Shown here: piece by piece, positions 14,338 to 20,123 of the stretch
Layout: each line of letters begins with the position of its first letter
Position numbering within the stretch: position 1 is the first letter of the stretch
Source: a virus
IMG/VR virus record: IMGVR_UViG_3300011128_000246
Location: 1 to 38,984 of that record
DNA: 38,984 nt
Strand: one strand, 5' to 3'
Made by a program: the position numbers and the translations under genes
Notes under the pieces: generated by a model
The model's input: the letters and a program-made list of their open reading frames with translations, nothing else
Told to the model about the DNA's origin: nothing
Database searches by the model: none

Positions 14338-15158
14338 GCTGATGCGTCCATGTATGCGCCTATGAACTCTGCCGCTACTTGCGGGACGATGGCATTGCCG
14401 TAGGCGCGCAGTTGGCCCATCCTTCCGGGTATCCCATTAGATCCGCTACAAACGAAGGGTTGAGGCGCTGCCTCCCAGCAACCGTTCCACCTAATCGATT
14501 CTTCCCGCCCCACTCGTCGAGCCTCCCCGATGAATGAGAACTCCCTGCGGTGGGGGAAGGCAGCAACCGCATTATGTGTTCTTCCAGTCTCACCCCGCGC
14601 GGGTGATCTCGACGCTTCTCTAGCGCCTCCCCGACTACCGCCCCTTTCCAGTCTGTTGCTGTTGGCGTCGGCAACAAACCAGAGCCTCGCTCGACGGTGA
14701 CTTGCTCCGATGGCGTGAGCCGGAACAACCAACGCCCCGAAGGCGTAACCTTGGTTCTCCATGTTGCTGGCGGCCCTATCAACCCATTCAGGCGCGTTTG
14801 CAACCTGCTCACCAAAGACAACATTAGGACTCCGCTTATTGATGAGCCTGAACCAACTAGGCCACAAGTCTCTATTGCCGCCAAAACCTTCGCGCTTTCC
14901 TGCGACACTGAAATCCTGGCAGGGGCAGCTCCCTGTCCAAACATGTCTATCGTCTGGCCAGCCCGCCAATCTGAGCGCGTAGGACCACCCGCCAATTCCT
15001 GCGAAAAAGTGACATTGCGTATAACCTCGAAGGTCGGCGGGTTCCACGTCCTCGATGCTTCTTTCATCAACGTCGCCATCAGCAATCAATCCTTCTCTGA
15101 TCAGGTTACGAAGCCATTCCGCGCAGTACGGCTCCCATTCGTTGTAATAGACGCTCAC
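14334..15158 (-). CDS. C5-cytosine DNA methyltransferase
   Basis: 274 aa. Motif I is F51-FAGIGG-W (SAM binding); motif IV is GSCPCQDFS with the catalytic Cys at residue 80; motif VI is FGEQV (residues 115-119), a variant of ENV; motif VIII is SHRRARLWFV (about 153-162); motif X is YGNAIVPQVA near the C-terminus. The target recognition stretch between VIII and X is short, so specificity is unclear. No restriction enzyme partner is nearby, so it probably protects phage DNA. A second long ORF in the +1 frame is embedded in it (14375-15085). Confidence 0.92.
   Translation of the reverse strand: MSVYYNEWEPYCAEWLRNLIREGLIADGDVDERSIEDVEPADLRGYTQCHFFAGIGGWSYALRLAGWPDDRHVWTGSCPCQDFSVAGKREGFGGNRDLWPSWFRLINKRSPNVVFGEQVANAPEWVDRAASNMENQGYAFGALVVPAHAIGASHRRARLWFVADANSNRLERGGSRGGAREASRSPARGETGRTHNAVAAFPHRREFSFIGEARRVGREESIRWNGCWEAAPQPFVCSGSNGIPGRMGQLRAYGNAIVPQVAAEFIGAYMDASA
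14375..15085 (-). CDS. Overprinted ORF inside the C5 methyltransferase gene
   Basis: 236 codons in the +1 frame of the methyltransferase, same strand, starting TTG 15085 with AGAAGG 5 bases upstream (ATG 15079 is an alternative). Unlike ordinary shadow frames it reads like a known phage family as I recall it: GQGAAPARISVSQESAK, then TPSGRWLFRLTPSE, GLLPTPTATDWKGA, LLPSPTAG and the ending LNPSFVADLMGYPEGW...MPSSRK. Such PTPTA.../LMGFPxGW proteins are seen next to phage C5 methyltransferases. It may be a true overlapping gene, or the family may be a database artefact of methyltransferase shadow frames. The function is unknown. Confidence 0.4.
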   Translation of the reverse strand: MLMATLMKEASRTWNPPTFEVIRNVTFSQELAGGPTRSDWRAGQTIDMFGQGAAPARISVSQESAKVLAAIETCGLVGSGSSISGVLMLSLVSRLQTRLNGLIGPPATWRTKVTPSGRWLFRLTPSEQVTVERGSGLLPTPTATDWKGAVVGEALEKRRDHPRGVRLEEHIMRLLPSPTAGSSHSSGRLDEWGGKNRLGGTVAGRQRLNPSFVADLMGYPEGWANCAPTAMPSSRK

Positions 15159-15370
15159 CTCAACAACTCCTTAGCCGCCTCTAACTGCCCTCTGGCGGTT
15201 GTGGGCCTGCCTGCGTGGATCTTGTGTAGCTCGGCTAGAACCTTTGCGGCTACCTCGGGGTCGTGTTTCTTAATCAAGCTATGAAATATCACTTCGCGGT
15301 TTGCCTTGTCTTTTTGATCCAGCATGAGTTGAACGCAGCTTGATACGCTGGATAGGTCATAGGTGGGCAT
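15155..15370 (-). CDS. Small hypothetical protein upstream of the methyltransferase
   Basis: 71 aa from ATG 15370 (a longer open frame reaches 15403). Helical and charged (QLMLDQKDKANREVIFHSL; EVAAKVLAELHKIHAGR). It overlaps the HTH gene upstream by 14 bases and the methyltransferase start by four. I recognise no family. Confidence 0.6.
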   Translation of the reverse strand: MPTYDLSSVSSCVQLMLDQKDKANREVIFHSLIKKHDPEVAAKVLAELHKIHAGRPTTARGQLEAAKELLR

Positions 15371-15572
15371 TAAGTCGATACACCGCCACCCGCGCATAAT
15401 CACCGTTACGGCTTTTAACGCGCTTCATGGGGGCATCAATACGCCAACCTTGCTTGCGCAAGTCGTAGATGCGCCCGCTTAATCGGGTTATGCCGTAGCG
15501 GCTAAAGGCTTGCATCGAAGTCAAGGTGCTGCCGCGTTTAAGGTGCTTTAAAACGATTTCTGTATGGCTCAT
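15357..15572 (-). CDS. Small winged-HTH phage protein
   Basis: 71 aa. The sequence VLKHLKRGSTLTSMQAFSRY followed by GITRLSGRIYDLRKQGWRID matches the common small phage winged-helix pattern (helix, turn, TRLxxRIxxLRKxG recognition helix). It is likely DNA binding. A four-base overlap with the upstream gene suggests translational coupling. Confidence 0.75.
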   Translation of the reverse strand: MSHTEIVLKHLKRGSTLTSMQAFSRYGITRLSGRIYDLRKQGWRIDAPMKRVKSRNGDYARVAVYRLNAHL

Positions 15573-15736
15573 TTGTCTTGCTCCTTTAGCTTGTTGATGG
15601 CATCTACAAGTTCGTTGTAGCGCTCGGCTAAAAACTCTAAATTTTCAATCGTCAGGGCGGGGATGCGTTCGTCATAGCCATCTATGATTTTGTGGTGGCT
15701 GTCTGGCCAGTCGTAGGCGTCGATTGGCTTAATCAT
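15569..15736 (-). CDS. Small hypothetical protein
   Basis: 55 aa. The start at ATG 15736 is preferred because AAGGAAGGTGG lies just upstream. The C-terminal half is helical and charged (NLEFLAERYNELVDAINKL). The function is unknown. It overlaps the 49-aa gene before it by 8 bases. Confidence 0.6.
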   Translation of the reverse strand: MIKPIDAYDWPDSHHKIIDGYDERIPALTIENLEFLAERYNELVDAINKLKEQDK

Positions 15737-15878
15737 TTCCACCTTCCTTACTCGGCAATGGCCGCTTGCCCGCCAATGCAAAATGAACGTCTATGACTAT
15801 CTGACCGCTTGGTGGTGTTGGGCGGTTGTCTCGGCATGTCTTGACGACTCTGCGCGGATATTTTTGCTTGCCCTTCAT
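15729..15878 (-). CDS. Small basic protein between methyltransferase and next gene
   Basis: 49 aa. Its ATG overlaps the adenine-type methyltransferase stop (ATGA) and its TAA overlaps the next ATG, so it fills an otherwise unexplained 138-base gap. The N-terminus is basic (MKGKQKYPRRVVKTCRDNR). Tight spacing supports a real gene; no family is recognised. Confidence 0.5.
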   Translation of the reverse strand: MKGKQKYPRRVVKTCRDNRPTPPSGQIVIDVHFALAGKRPLPSKEGGND

Positions 15879-16543
15879 GGGAACATCCTTTGTTGGCGTT
15901 GGGCGTTCTCTATACGCTCGCAGGCTATGTCGAAATATTTAGGCTCGATTTCGATGCCGATAAACTTTCGGCCTAGATTCATGCAGGCTACGCCTGTGGT
16001 GCCGCTTCCCATGAAGGGGTCGAGGATTTGCCGTGGCTTCGGATACGCCTCTAAAACCTTTTCTAGCAAAAGAACGGGCTTTTGCGTTGGGTGTTCTCTC
16101 GTTTTTTCTTTCCCTATTAGGCCGTTATATTCAACGGTGATTTTTTTTACAGATTTCCTGTCGCTATTCGTCCAAGCTAACTCGCAATCTCCAAAAGTCG
16201 GCATGGTGTTAAGCTTGTCCCATACAACCCAGTGCGTTCCTGCTGGAAGCATGTCCGCGAAAAAGTTGCCGCCAAAAATTAACGCAAACCCACTTTTCTC
16301 GATCATCAAGTCGAAAACTTTTTTAGGTGGGCGCTCTCGGTCCCAGGCATCGTCCTCAAAGCGGCGTCTAGCGATAGGTGCCCCAAAGCCCCCAAAGCCC
16401 TCAAAGCCCTCAAAGCCCTTGTCGCGCTTCACGCCATAAGGAGGATCAGTAACCACCGCATCAACCTTATCCAGCGTCGGCAATATCTCAAGGCAATTAC
16501 CGAGGTACAGCGTGGCGTTTCCTATCACGACTGACTCAACCAT
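15875..16543 (-). CDS. Beta-class DNA methyltransferase (N6-adenine or N4-cytosine)
   Basis: 222 aa. Motif IV DPPYG at residues 33-37 comes before motif I DPFMGSGTTGVAC near residue 175, the beta-class order used by N6-adenine and N4-cytosine enzymes. EHPTQKPVLLLEKVL (motif X region) and GIEIEPKYFDIACERI (motif II/III) are typical. Residues 43-54 are a Gly-Phe-Glu/Gly tandem repeat encoded by four 9-base units. With the C5 enzyme it gives the phage two modification activities; no cognate nuclease is seen. Confidence 0.9.
   Translation of the reverse strand: MVESVVIGNATLYLGNCLEILPTLDKVDAVVTDPPYGVKRDKGFEGFEGFGGFGAPIARRRFEDDAWDRERPPKKVFDLMIEKSGFALIFGGNFFADMLPAGTHWVVWDKLNTMPTFGDCELAWTNSDRKSVKKITVEYNGLIGKEKTREHPTQKPVLLLEKVLEAYPKPRQILDPFMGSGTTGVACMNLGRKFIGIEIEPKYFDIACERIENAQRQQRMFP
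16383..16418 (-). repeat. Four 9-bp tandem repeats within the methyltransferase gene
   Basis: On the plus strand [C/T]CAAAGCCC is repeated four times without gaps. On the coding strand this gives GFE GFE GFG GFG. Because the unit is 9 bases, gain or loss keeps the frame and changes the length of a loop just after the DPPY motif. Confidence 0.8.
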
Positions 16544-16566
16544 CTATGCCCGGCTCCCGCTCATAA

Positions 16567-16692
16567 TCACCACACCCGCACACACGGCGCGTTATGTTTC
16601 GCGCACCATAGGGCTTGATAAATTTGAATCTCTTTACGTGGGCGCGTTGCGTGCTTTACAGCGCGTGAGTGTGTGCAGTGGGCGCAGTTCAT
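16567..16692 (-). CDS. Small Cys-rich protein
   Basis: 41 aa. The ATG overlaps the P-like stop (ATGA) and a GGGG site precedes it. CAHCTHS at residues 3-9 and C30/C37 with nearby His (WCAKHNAPC) form a likely zinc site. It explains most of the 145-base gap between the P-like and methyltransferase genes. The function is unknown. Confidence 0.55.
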   Translation of the reverse strand: MNCAHCTHSRAVKHATRPRKEIQIYQALWCAKHNAPCVRVW

Positions 16693-17105
16693 TTCATCCC
16701 CGCCTTTATCGCTGCTAATGCTTCACGGCCACGTTGCTTTTCTTCATCCGTTGCCAGCTTGGGTAGTTGGTGGCTCGGGGGTATGTGGTACATCGCTGCG
16801 TTTTCGCGGTTCTGTTTTTTACACATAGCCCTAAACTCTGTTGCCGAAGGTGGCCACTCTGCGCCGCTGTCACGTAGCTTTAGAATCCCCGTACCTACGT
16901 CAGCCGGGCTTAACCCTTCCAAAGCAAGCAGCCAGCCGTCAGTCGGCGTAGACGGTTGCTGGCTTGTCCATTTGGTTGAGAACAGCTCAGCCATTACCGC
17001 CCACAACTCCGAGACGTGCGCGGGGACTGTTGGCCGCTCTGAATTGCTCGACGGCTGATAGTTGTTCACCAGTTCCGCCATTGATTTTGCAGTCGTCATG
17101 CGCAT
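16689..17105 (-). CDS. Replication P-like protein (helicase loader)
   Basis: 138 aa from ATG 17105 (GAGGAA just upstream); the open frame extends to 17141. The segment LWAVMAELFSTKWTSQQPS, then WLLALEGLSPADVGTGILKL and SGAEWPPSATEFRAMC, follows the phage replication P / helicase-loader pattern (aromatic helix, W...L..L, and a WPP-F-x2-C end). Lambda P recruits host DnaB to the O complex. It follows the O-like gene with a long overlap, as in lambda O-P. Shorter than lambda P (233 aa). Confidence 0.7.
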   Translation of the reverse strand: MRMTTAKSMAELVNNYQPSSNSERPTVPAHVSELWAVMAELFSTKWTSQQPSTPTDGWLLALEGLSPADVGTGILKLRDSGAEWPPSATEFRAMCKKQNRENAAMYHIPPSHQLPKLATDEEKQRGREALAAIKAGMK

Positions 17106-17298
17106 AAATTCCTCGCCATTCGTGCTCCATTGCCTTCTCAATTAAAAGCGTGGGGCAGTACCCTTTTTCTTTAAGCTTTGTCAGTTTCCTAATCGTTATT
17201 TTTTGGCTCGTTTCTGACGCTGGCTTTTTCAGCTCAGTGCGTCGGTATTCGATCCATGCTTGCCATAATTCCTCGTCCAACCATGTTGGTAAGTCCAT
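16987..17298 (-). CDS. O-like replication protein, C-terminal domain only
   Basis: 103 aa. LPTWLDEELWQAWIEYRRT, then TIRKLTKLKEKGYCPTLLIE and KAMEHEWRGIYA match the C-terminal domain of phage replication initiators, which binds P. The usual N-terminal winged-helix origin-binding half is missing. GGAG 7 bases before the ATG supports this start, and no lost N-terminus is found in the 245 bases upstream. Either a separate protein binds the origin, or this is a stand-alone adaptor. Confidence 0.65.
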   Translation of the reverse strand: MDLPTWLDEELWQAWIEYRRTELKKPASETSQKITIRKLTKLKEKGYCPTLLIEKAMEHEWRGIYAHDDCKINGGTGEQLSAVEQFRAANSPRARLGVVGGNG

Positions 17299-17544
17299 TC
17301 ATTCACTCCAACCTCCTCGCATGGGTTTGCTGGATAATTTCGTCACCACCCCCCTTTCCGGGAACAGGGCGGGAAGCCTTTTTACTGCGGCCTCTTACCT
17401 GTCGAAACACCGATTGGGTGCCCGTTAGTGTCCGGTTTACAGTGCACTACCTATTGGCAGTTCCCGTCGCGGCGGTCGGGGGTAGGACCGTTGCCCGCTC
17501 TTCCCTTTTTGCCCCTTTGCTTCCGCGCAGCGGGGGCAGCGCTC
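17299..17544 (-). other. Intergenic GC-rich stretch, possible replication origin
   Basis: No convincing gene is seen in these 246 bases. The plus strand from 17461 to 17540 is made of G-rich and C-rich blocks (GGCGGTCGGGGG, CGCAGCGGGGGCAGCGC) and contains a palindrome AGTGCACT near 17440. Position beside the O-like gene would suit an origin. Clear iterons are not visible. Confidence 0.3.
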
Positions 17545-17670
17545 TTAGTTATGGCCCGGAGTGCCGTTAATTACTCGCCCGCTCTGCGGTGGGTCGAATA
17601 GGGTGACGAAGGCGGACGCCAATCCGCAGCGGGCAAACAAATATCCGCATTGCTTCGTCATAGTTGTCAT
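17545..17670 (-). CDS. Possible 41-aa protein
   Basis: ATG 17670 overlaps the stop of the 17667-17852 gene (ATGA), and the frame runs 41 codons to TAA. The sequence (GYLFARCGLASAFVTLFDPP, then VINGTPGHN) has a mildly hydrophobic middle. Coupling to the upstream gene is the only support. No family is recognised. Confidence 0.35.
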   Translation of the reverse strand: MTTMTKQCGYLFARCGLASAFVTLFDPPQSGRVINGTPGHN

Positions 17671-17852
17671 ATCGGTTGTAGCCAGTAGTCGGCACAACCA
17701 AGTGGGTCAATGTCCGTTCGGCACACTTCGATAAACTGAGTTGCTTCGCCGATAGGCATAGTCAACGCCTCATCGCCTATCTCGATTTCTGGCTCACGCT
17801 CGCTGGCGTTCCAGTAATTGCGCCAGCAAACCCTATAAAGCTGCTCGCTCAC
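17667..17852 (-). CDS. Small hypothetical protein downstream of CII-like gene
   Basis: 61 aa with a GTG start overlapping the CII-like stop (GTGA) and GGAG upstream. Acidic with Trp and Cys (YRVCWRNYW; CRTDIDPLGCADYW). The function is unknown; it is in the early leftward operon between the CII-like and replication genes. Confidence 0.55.
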   Translation of the reverse strand: MSEQLYRVCWRNYWNASEREPEIEIGDEALTMPIGEATQFIEVCRTDIDPLGCADYWLQPI

Positions 17853-18229
17853 GCCTGCTCCCTCATCAGCGCGTCATAGGCGCGCGCCTTTTCTGCTTCG
17901 GATAATTCACGGTCAACTACCAGCAGTCCTTTGCTTTCGAGCTTGAAAAACTGAGATATGCAGCGGTTGCCTAAAAGCTGCTCGACTTCACGGAATCGGT
18001 CAGCGTCGAAATACCGCAGCCGACTGCCGGTCTTGTTCAGTACCCGCGATAGGTTGCTAGGGGTCATGCCAAGTTCTGCGGCTAGCTGTGCTTCGGTTTG
18101 GATATAGAAGCTGAACCTGATCCCTACTCGCACTGCTTCACGCCAGTTACGGCAGTGCATGAGCGCCTGCGCGTCTAAGTCGCGAGGCTGCGGTATGGCG
18201 TGCGGTGCTAGGGCTAAATGTCGTTGCAT
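17849..18229 (-). CDS. CII-like HTH transcription activator
   Basis: 126 aa. Residues about 28-85 form an HTH: ALMHCRNWREAVRVGIRF, then TEAQLAAELGMTPSNLSRVLN with the recognition helix at SNLSRVLN. A following RYFDADRFREVEQLLGNRC is typical of phage CII-like regulators. It is the second gene of the leftward early operon after the Cro-like gene, as cII is in lambda. A near-match to the lambda CII site, TTGC-N6-TTGG, lies just before its own start on the plus strand with a -10 box 17 bases on, which would direct repressor synthesis. Confidence 0.65.
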   Translation of the reverse strand: MQRHLALAPHAIPQPRDLDAQALMHCRNWREAVRVGIRFSFYIQTEAQLAAELGMTPSNLSRVLNKTGSRLRYFDADRFREVEQLLGNRCISQFFKLESKGLLVVDRELSEAEKARAYDALMREQA

Positions 18230-18237
18230 GGCTTAGG

Positions 18238-18270
18238 TTGCGCTAGGTTGGCTTATGGCCGCTGCATAAA
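18238..18270 (+). promoter_or_regulatory. PRE-like promoter with CII-type TTGC repeats
   Basis: Plus strand: TTGC (18238-18241), six bases GCTAGG at the -35 position, TTGG (18248-18251), and CATAAA (18265-18270) as -10, 17 bases after the six-base core. Lambda PRE has the same TTGC-N6-TTGC plan and lies at the start of cII, reading antisense through cro toward cI. Here the transcript would run antisense to the Cro-like gene into the repressor. Confidence 0.5.
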
Positions 18271-18361
18271 TTTTTTTCATGCAATCGAGCCGAGAAATAG
18301 AACCCGCCAGCCAGCCGCCCAGGGGAGGTTTGGTGTGTTTGTGGCTGACTGACGGGGTAGT

Positions 18362-18553
18362 TCATTGCGCAGGGGTATCCTGCGATTGGAAAAAATTGTG
18401 AAGTTGCTGGATCTTTTGCACCCCAGGGTCTTTACTTTCCTGACGAGCGATTTTCTCTATCGTCCGCAGCGATATCCCTGTACCAGCCGCGACCTGCGGC
18501 CACCGGTACTTCCATTGCTGCAAATTTTCCAGAACAGATGCGTGTATATCCAT
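18362..18553 (-). CDS. Cro-like HTH repressor
   Basis: 63 aa from ATG 18553; an open frame extends upstream but through the promoter. WPQVAAGTGISLRTIEKIAR is an HTH with the recognition helix at SLRTIEKIAR. It is the first leftward early gene, facing the repressor gene across 71 bases, the place of cro. The promoter -10 box ends 6 bases before the ATG, so transcription should start at or next to the ATG and the mRNA would be leaderless. No Shine-Dalgarno is seen, in agreement. Confidence 0.75.
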   Translation of the reverse strand: MDIHASVLENLQQWKYRWPQVAAGTGISLRTIEKIARQESKDPGVQKIQQLHNFFQSQDTPAQ

Positions 18554-18559
18554 GGGGTC

Positions 18560-18588
18560 TTTATAGACCCTAATATGGGTATTGTCAA
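18560..18588 (-). promoter_or_regulatory. Leftward early promoter (PR-like)
   Basis: Minus strand: TTGACA (18588-18583), a 17-base spacer, TATAAA (18565-18560). This is nearly consensus. The expected transcription start is at about 18553, the first base of the Cro-like ATG. Operators overlap the -35 box and fill the spacer. Confidence 0.85.
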
Positions 18589-18602
18589 CCCGCTTTAGGG
18601 TT
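18566..18602. promoter_or_regulatory. Operator pair at the leftward promoter
   Basis: Two inverted repeats with half-site ACCC: ACCC-TAATAT-GGGT (18567-18580) and AACCC-GCTTTA-GGGTT (18587-18602), centres 21 bp apart. The first fills the promoter spacer and the second overlaps the -35 box, so binding would block the leftward promoter. The same pair with the same spacing occurs at the rightward promoter. Confidence 0.8.
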
Positions 18603-18624
18603 TCGCGCGGATCTAAACTTACGC

Positions 18625-18966
18625 ATGGCCTCAAACCCGAGAAAATCGAAAATACCCGGCATCATGCGAGACATTCTTGCGATGAACACGCAGGCGTTGA
18701 TGGATGTTGTATTTGCCGAATCTACTAATCGGCCGATGGACTTGGCGAAGAAGGCTGGTATATCGCTATCTTCTGTGCAGCGAGTTCTATCCGCTAGCGC
18801 AGGGGCTTCTATCGATACTATCGAAAACCTAGCCCTGGCTCTCGACGTTTCTCCTTACCAATTAATCATTCCCGATCTGAATATATCCAACCCCCAAGTC
18901 GTTAACGGCGCATCGGCTGCTGAGAAGCGACTCTACGCCCGCCAACTAAAATCCAAACAAAAATAA
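18625..18966 (+). CDS. Short HTH phage repressor (CI-like)
   Basis: 113 aa from ATG 18625. Residues about 35-80 are an XRE-type HTH: RPMDLAKKAGISLSSVQRVL followed by SIDTIENLALALDVSPYQLI. It lies between the two operator blocks and points in the rightward direction, as cI lies between OR and OL in lambda. The C-terminus has no Ser/Lys protease (LexA-type) domain, so induction cannot be by the usual self-cleavage. No Shine-Dalgarno is visible. TAAACT ending 5 bases before the ATG could serve as a -10 for a leaderless maintenance transcript. Confidence 0.7.
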   Translation: MASNPRKSKIPGIMRDILAMNTQALMDVVFAESTNRPMDLAKKAGISLSSVQRVLSASAGASIDTIENLALALDVSPYQLIIPDLNISNPQVVNGASAAEKRLYARQLKSKQK

Positions 18967-19001
18967 CGCCTTAGCGAAGCATTGAAAACTTCGTAAAATA
19001 A

Positions 19002-19038
19002 AACCCTAATTAGGGTTGACAATACCCTAAAACGGGTT
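19002..19038. promoter_or_regulatory. Operator pair at the rightward promoter
   Basis: AACCC-TAATTA-GGGTT (19002-19017, a perfect 16-bp palindrome) and ACCC-TAAAAC-GGGT (19024-19037), centres 21 bp apart. They overlap the -35 box and fill the spacer of the rightward promoter. The shared 15-mer GGGTTGACAATACCC links the outer half-sites and -35 in both blocks, in opposite orientation. Confidence 0.82.
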
Positions 19039-19044
19039 TATTCT
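19016..19044 (+). promoter_or_regulatory. Rightward early promoter (PL-like)
   Basis: TTGACA (19016-19021), a 17-base spacer and TATTCT (19039-19044). It drives the long plus-strand operon from 19117. The start should be near 19051, giving a leader of about 65 bases. Confidence 0.82.
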
Positions 19045-19064
19045 TTTCCTCAATGACCGAAAAG

Positions 19065-19087
19065 CCCGTTGATTTTTAGTTAACGGG
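19065..19087 (+). promoter_or_regulatory. Hairpin in the rightward leader
   Basis: CCCGTT (19065-19070) pairs with AACGGG (19082-19087) across 11 bases, within the untranslated leader of the rightward transcript. It could be an RNA hairpin or a further half-site element. No boxA was found beside it, so a nut site is not claimed. Confidence 0.35.
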
Positions 19088-19116
19088 TATTGCGAAAAAC
19101 GACAGGAGATTGAGGG

Positions 19117-19782
19117 ATGAGCGCTAAAAGAATCACTGAATACAGCCAAGATGAACTGCTGGCGTTAGATGAAGAAGAAATTTCATTAATCATAGATTTG
19201 GAGTGCGCCTATCACGGCGTGCCGTTTCTTCCTGATGAGCCGGTAGTGCCGAACAAGCCCGACATCGAACTTGATGTCGAATATTTTGAAGCTTGCGGCC
19301 TTTGCTTCGTGAACAAAGAAGATGCGCAAAGCGTTTGCGACCTCGTCAATTCTCTGCAACGCCTAAATATTGGCTATGACTTCCAAAATGACTATACCTA
19401 CTACGCGAACGGCCCAGAAGAAACTGGCGTACACGTCACGCCAAAGCGGGTCTCTAGCCAAAGTCAATTGGATGAAACGAAGGCAGCGCGCGCTAAATTT
19501 AAAAGCCTCGAATCCGAATACAAAAAGGCCAAGGCGGAATACGACGATATCGCTAGCCGTCGCGCCACGCACGCGGACGAGATTTACAACACTATTTCTG
19601 ACGCACGCCAATCGCTGTCCACTAAAAATAACTTCAAACTAAAAATTGAACGATACCTGGAATTAAGCGCGCGTGATTGCGATGTTGCTTTGAAGTTCTT
19701 TGAGGACGCTCACCCTGACGTCCTTGCTGAATATCCAGAGTTGCGCGGATGTTTTGGGCTGCCCGAAACAGAAGCCGCCTAA
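19117..19782 (+). CDS. First rightward early protein, hypothetical
   Basis: 221 aa; AGGAG 9 bases before the ATG. An acidic N-terminal half (residues 1-110) is followed by a charged coiled coil at about 118-180 (AKFKSLESEYKKAKAEYDDI) and a small helical end. As the first gene under the PL-like promoter it holds the place of lambda N and host-takeover genes, but it has no Arg-rich N-like motif. The family is not recognised. Confidence 0.7.
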   Translation: MSAKRITEYSQDELLALDEEEISLIIDLECAYHGVPFLPDEPVVPNKPDIELDVEYFEACGLCFVNKEDAQSVCDLVNSLQRLNIGYDFQNDYTYYANGPEETGVHVTPKRVSSQSQLDETKAARAKFKSLESEYKKAKAEYDDIASRRATHADEIYNTISDARQSLSTKNNFKLKIERYLELSARDCDVALKFFEDAHPDVLAEYPELRGCFGLPETEAA

Positions 19783-19802
19783 CCAAAGCAGGGATAACAG
19801 CA

Positions 19803-20123
19803 ATGACTAAACATACTGAAACGCCTTGGGTCGCGGATGGCCGTCTCATATGCCGCACCGACAACCACATGAACGAAATCGCTGATATTTGTGGATTTGA
19901 CGATGCTCACCCTGATCGAATGGTTGAAAAAAATATTGACGAGGATGAAGCAAACGCCGCCTTCATCGTCCGCGCCTGTAATGCACATGATGAGTTAGTG
20001 GCGGCTTTGGAAGCGCTCGAAAGCGCTCACTTGTTTTTCAAGTTCAGCGGGATAGGTGACGCAGAATCCGAAGCGATTGATTTAGCTGTTGCCGCCTTAG
20101 CCAAAGCCAAGGGGGAAGCATGA
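19803..20123 (+). CDS. Ead/Ea22-like early protein
   Basis: 106 aa from ATG 19803 (GGGAT upstream). The opening HTETPWVADGRLICRT and the motif EANAAFIVRACNAHDELVAA are a widespread phage signature, often at the N-terminus of Ead- or Ea22-type early proteins. The C-terminal part is an Ala-rich helix. The exact role is unknown in all members I recall. Confidence 0.7.
   Translation: MTKHTETPWVADGRLICRTDNHMNEIADICGFDDAHPDRMVEKNIDEDEANAAFIVRACNAHDELVAALEALESAHLFFKFSGIGDAESEAIDLAVAALAKAKGEA

Noticed and set aside
14697-15284. 195-codon plus-strand ORF opposite the C5 methyltransferase
   Set aside because: The product has no recognisable motif, no ribosome site and no plus-strand neighbours. It probably results from the codon use of the genes on the other strand.
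15783-16439. 218-codon plus-strand ORF opposite the beta-class methyltransferase
   Set aside because: It is antisense to a clear methyltransferase with motifs DPPYG and DPFMGSGTTG. Its translation (low-complexity Ser/Lys/Pro end from the 9-bp repeats) resembles no family.
17540-17548. GCGCTCTTA, close to lambda boxA, on the plus strand
   Set aside because: The operon here runs on the minus strand, so the RNA would not contain this sequence, and no boxB hairpin is next to it.
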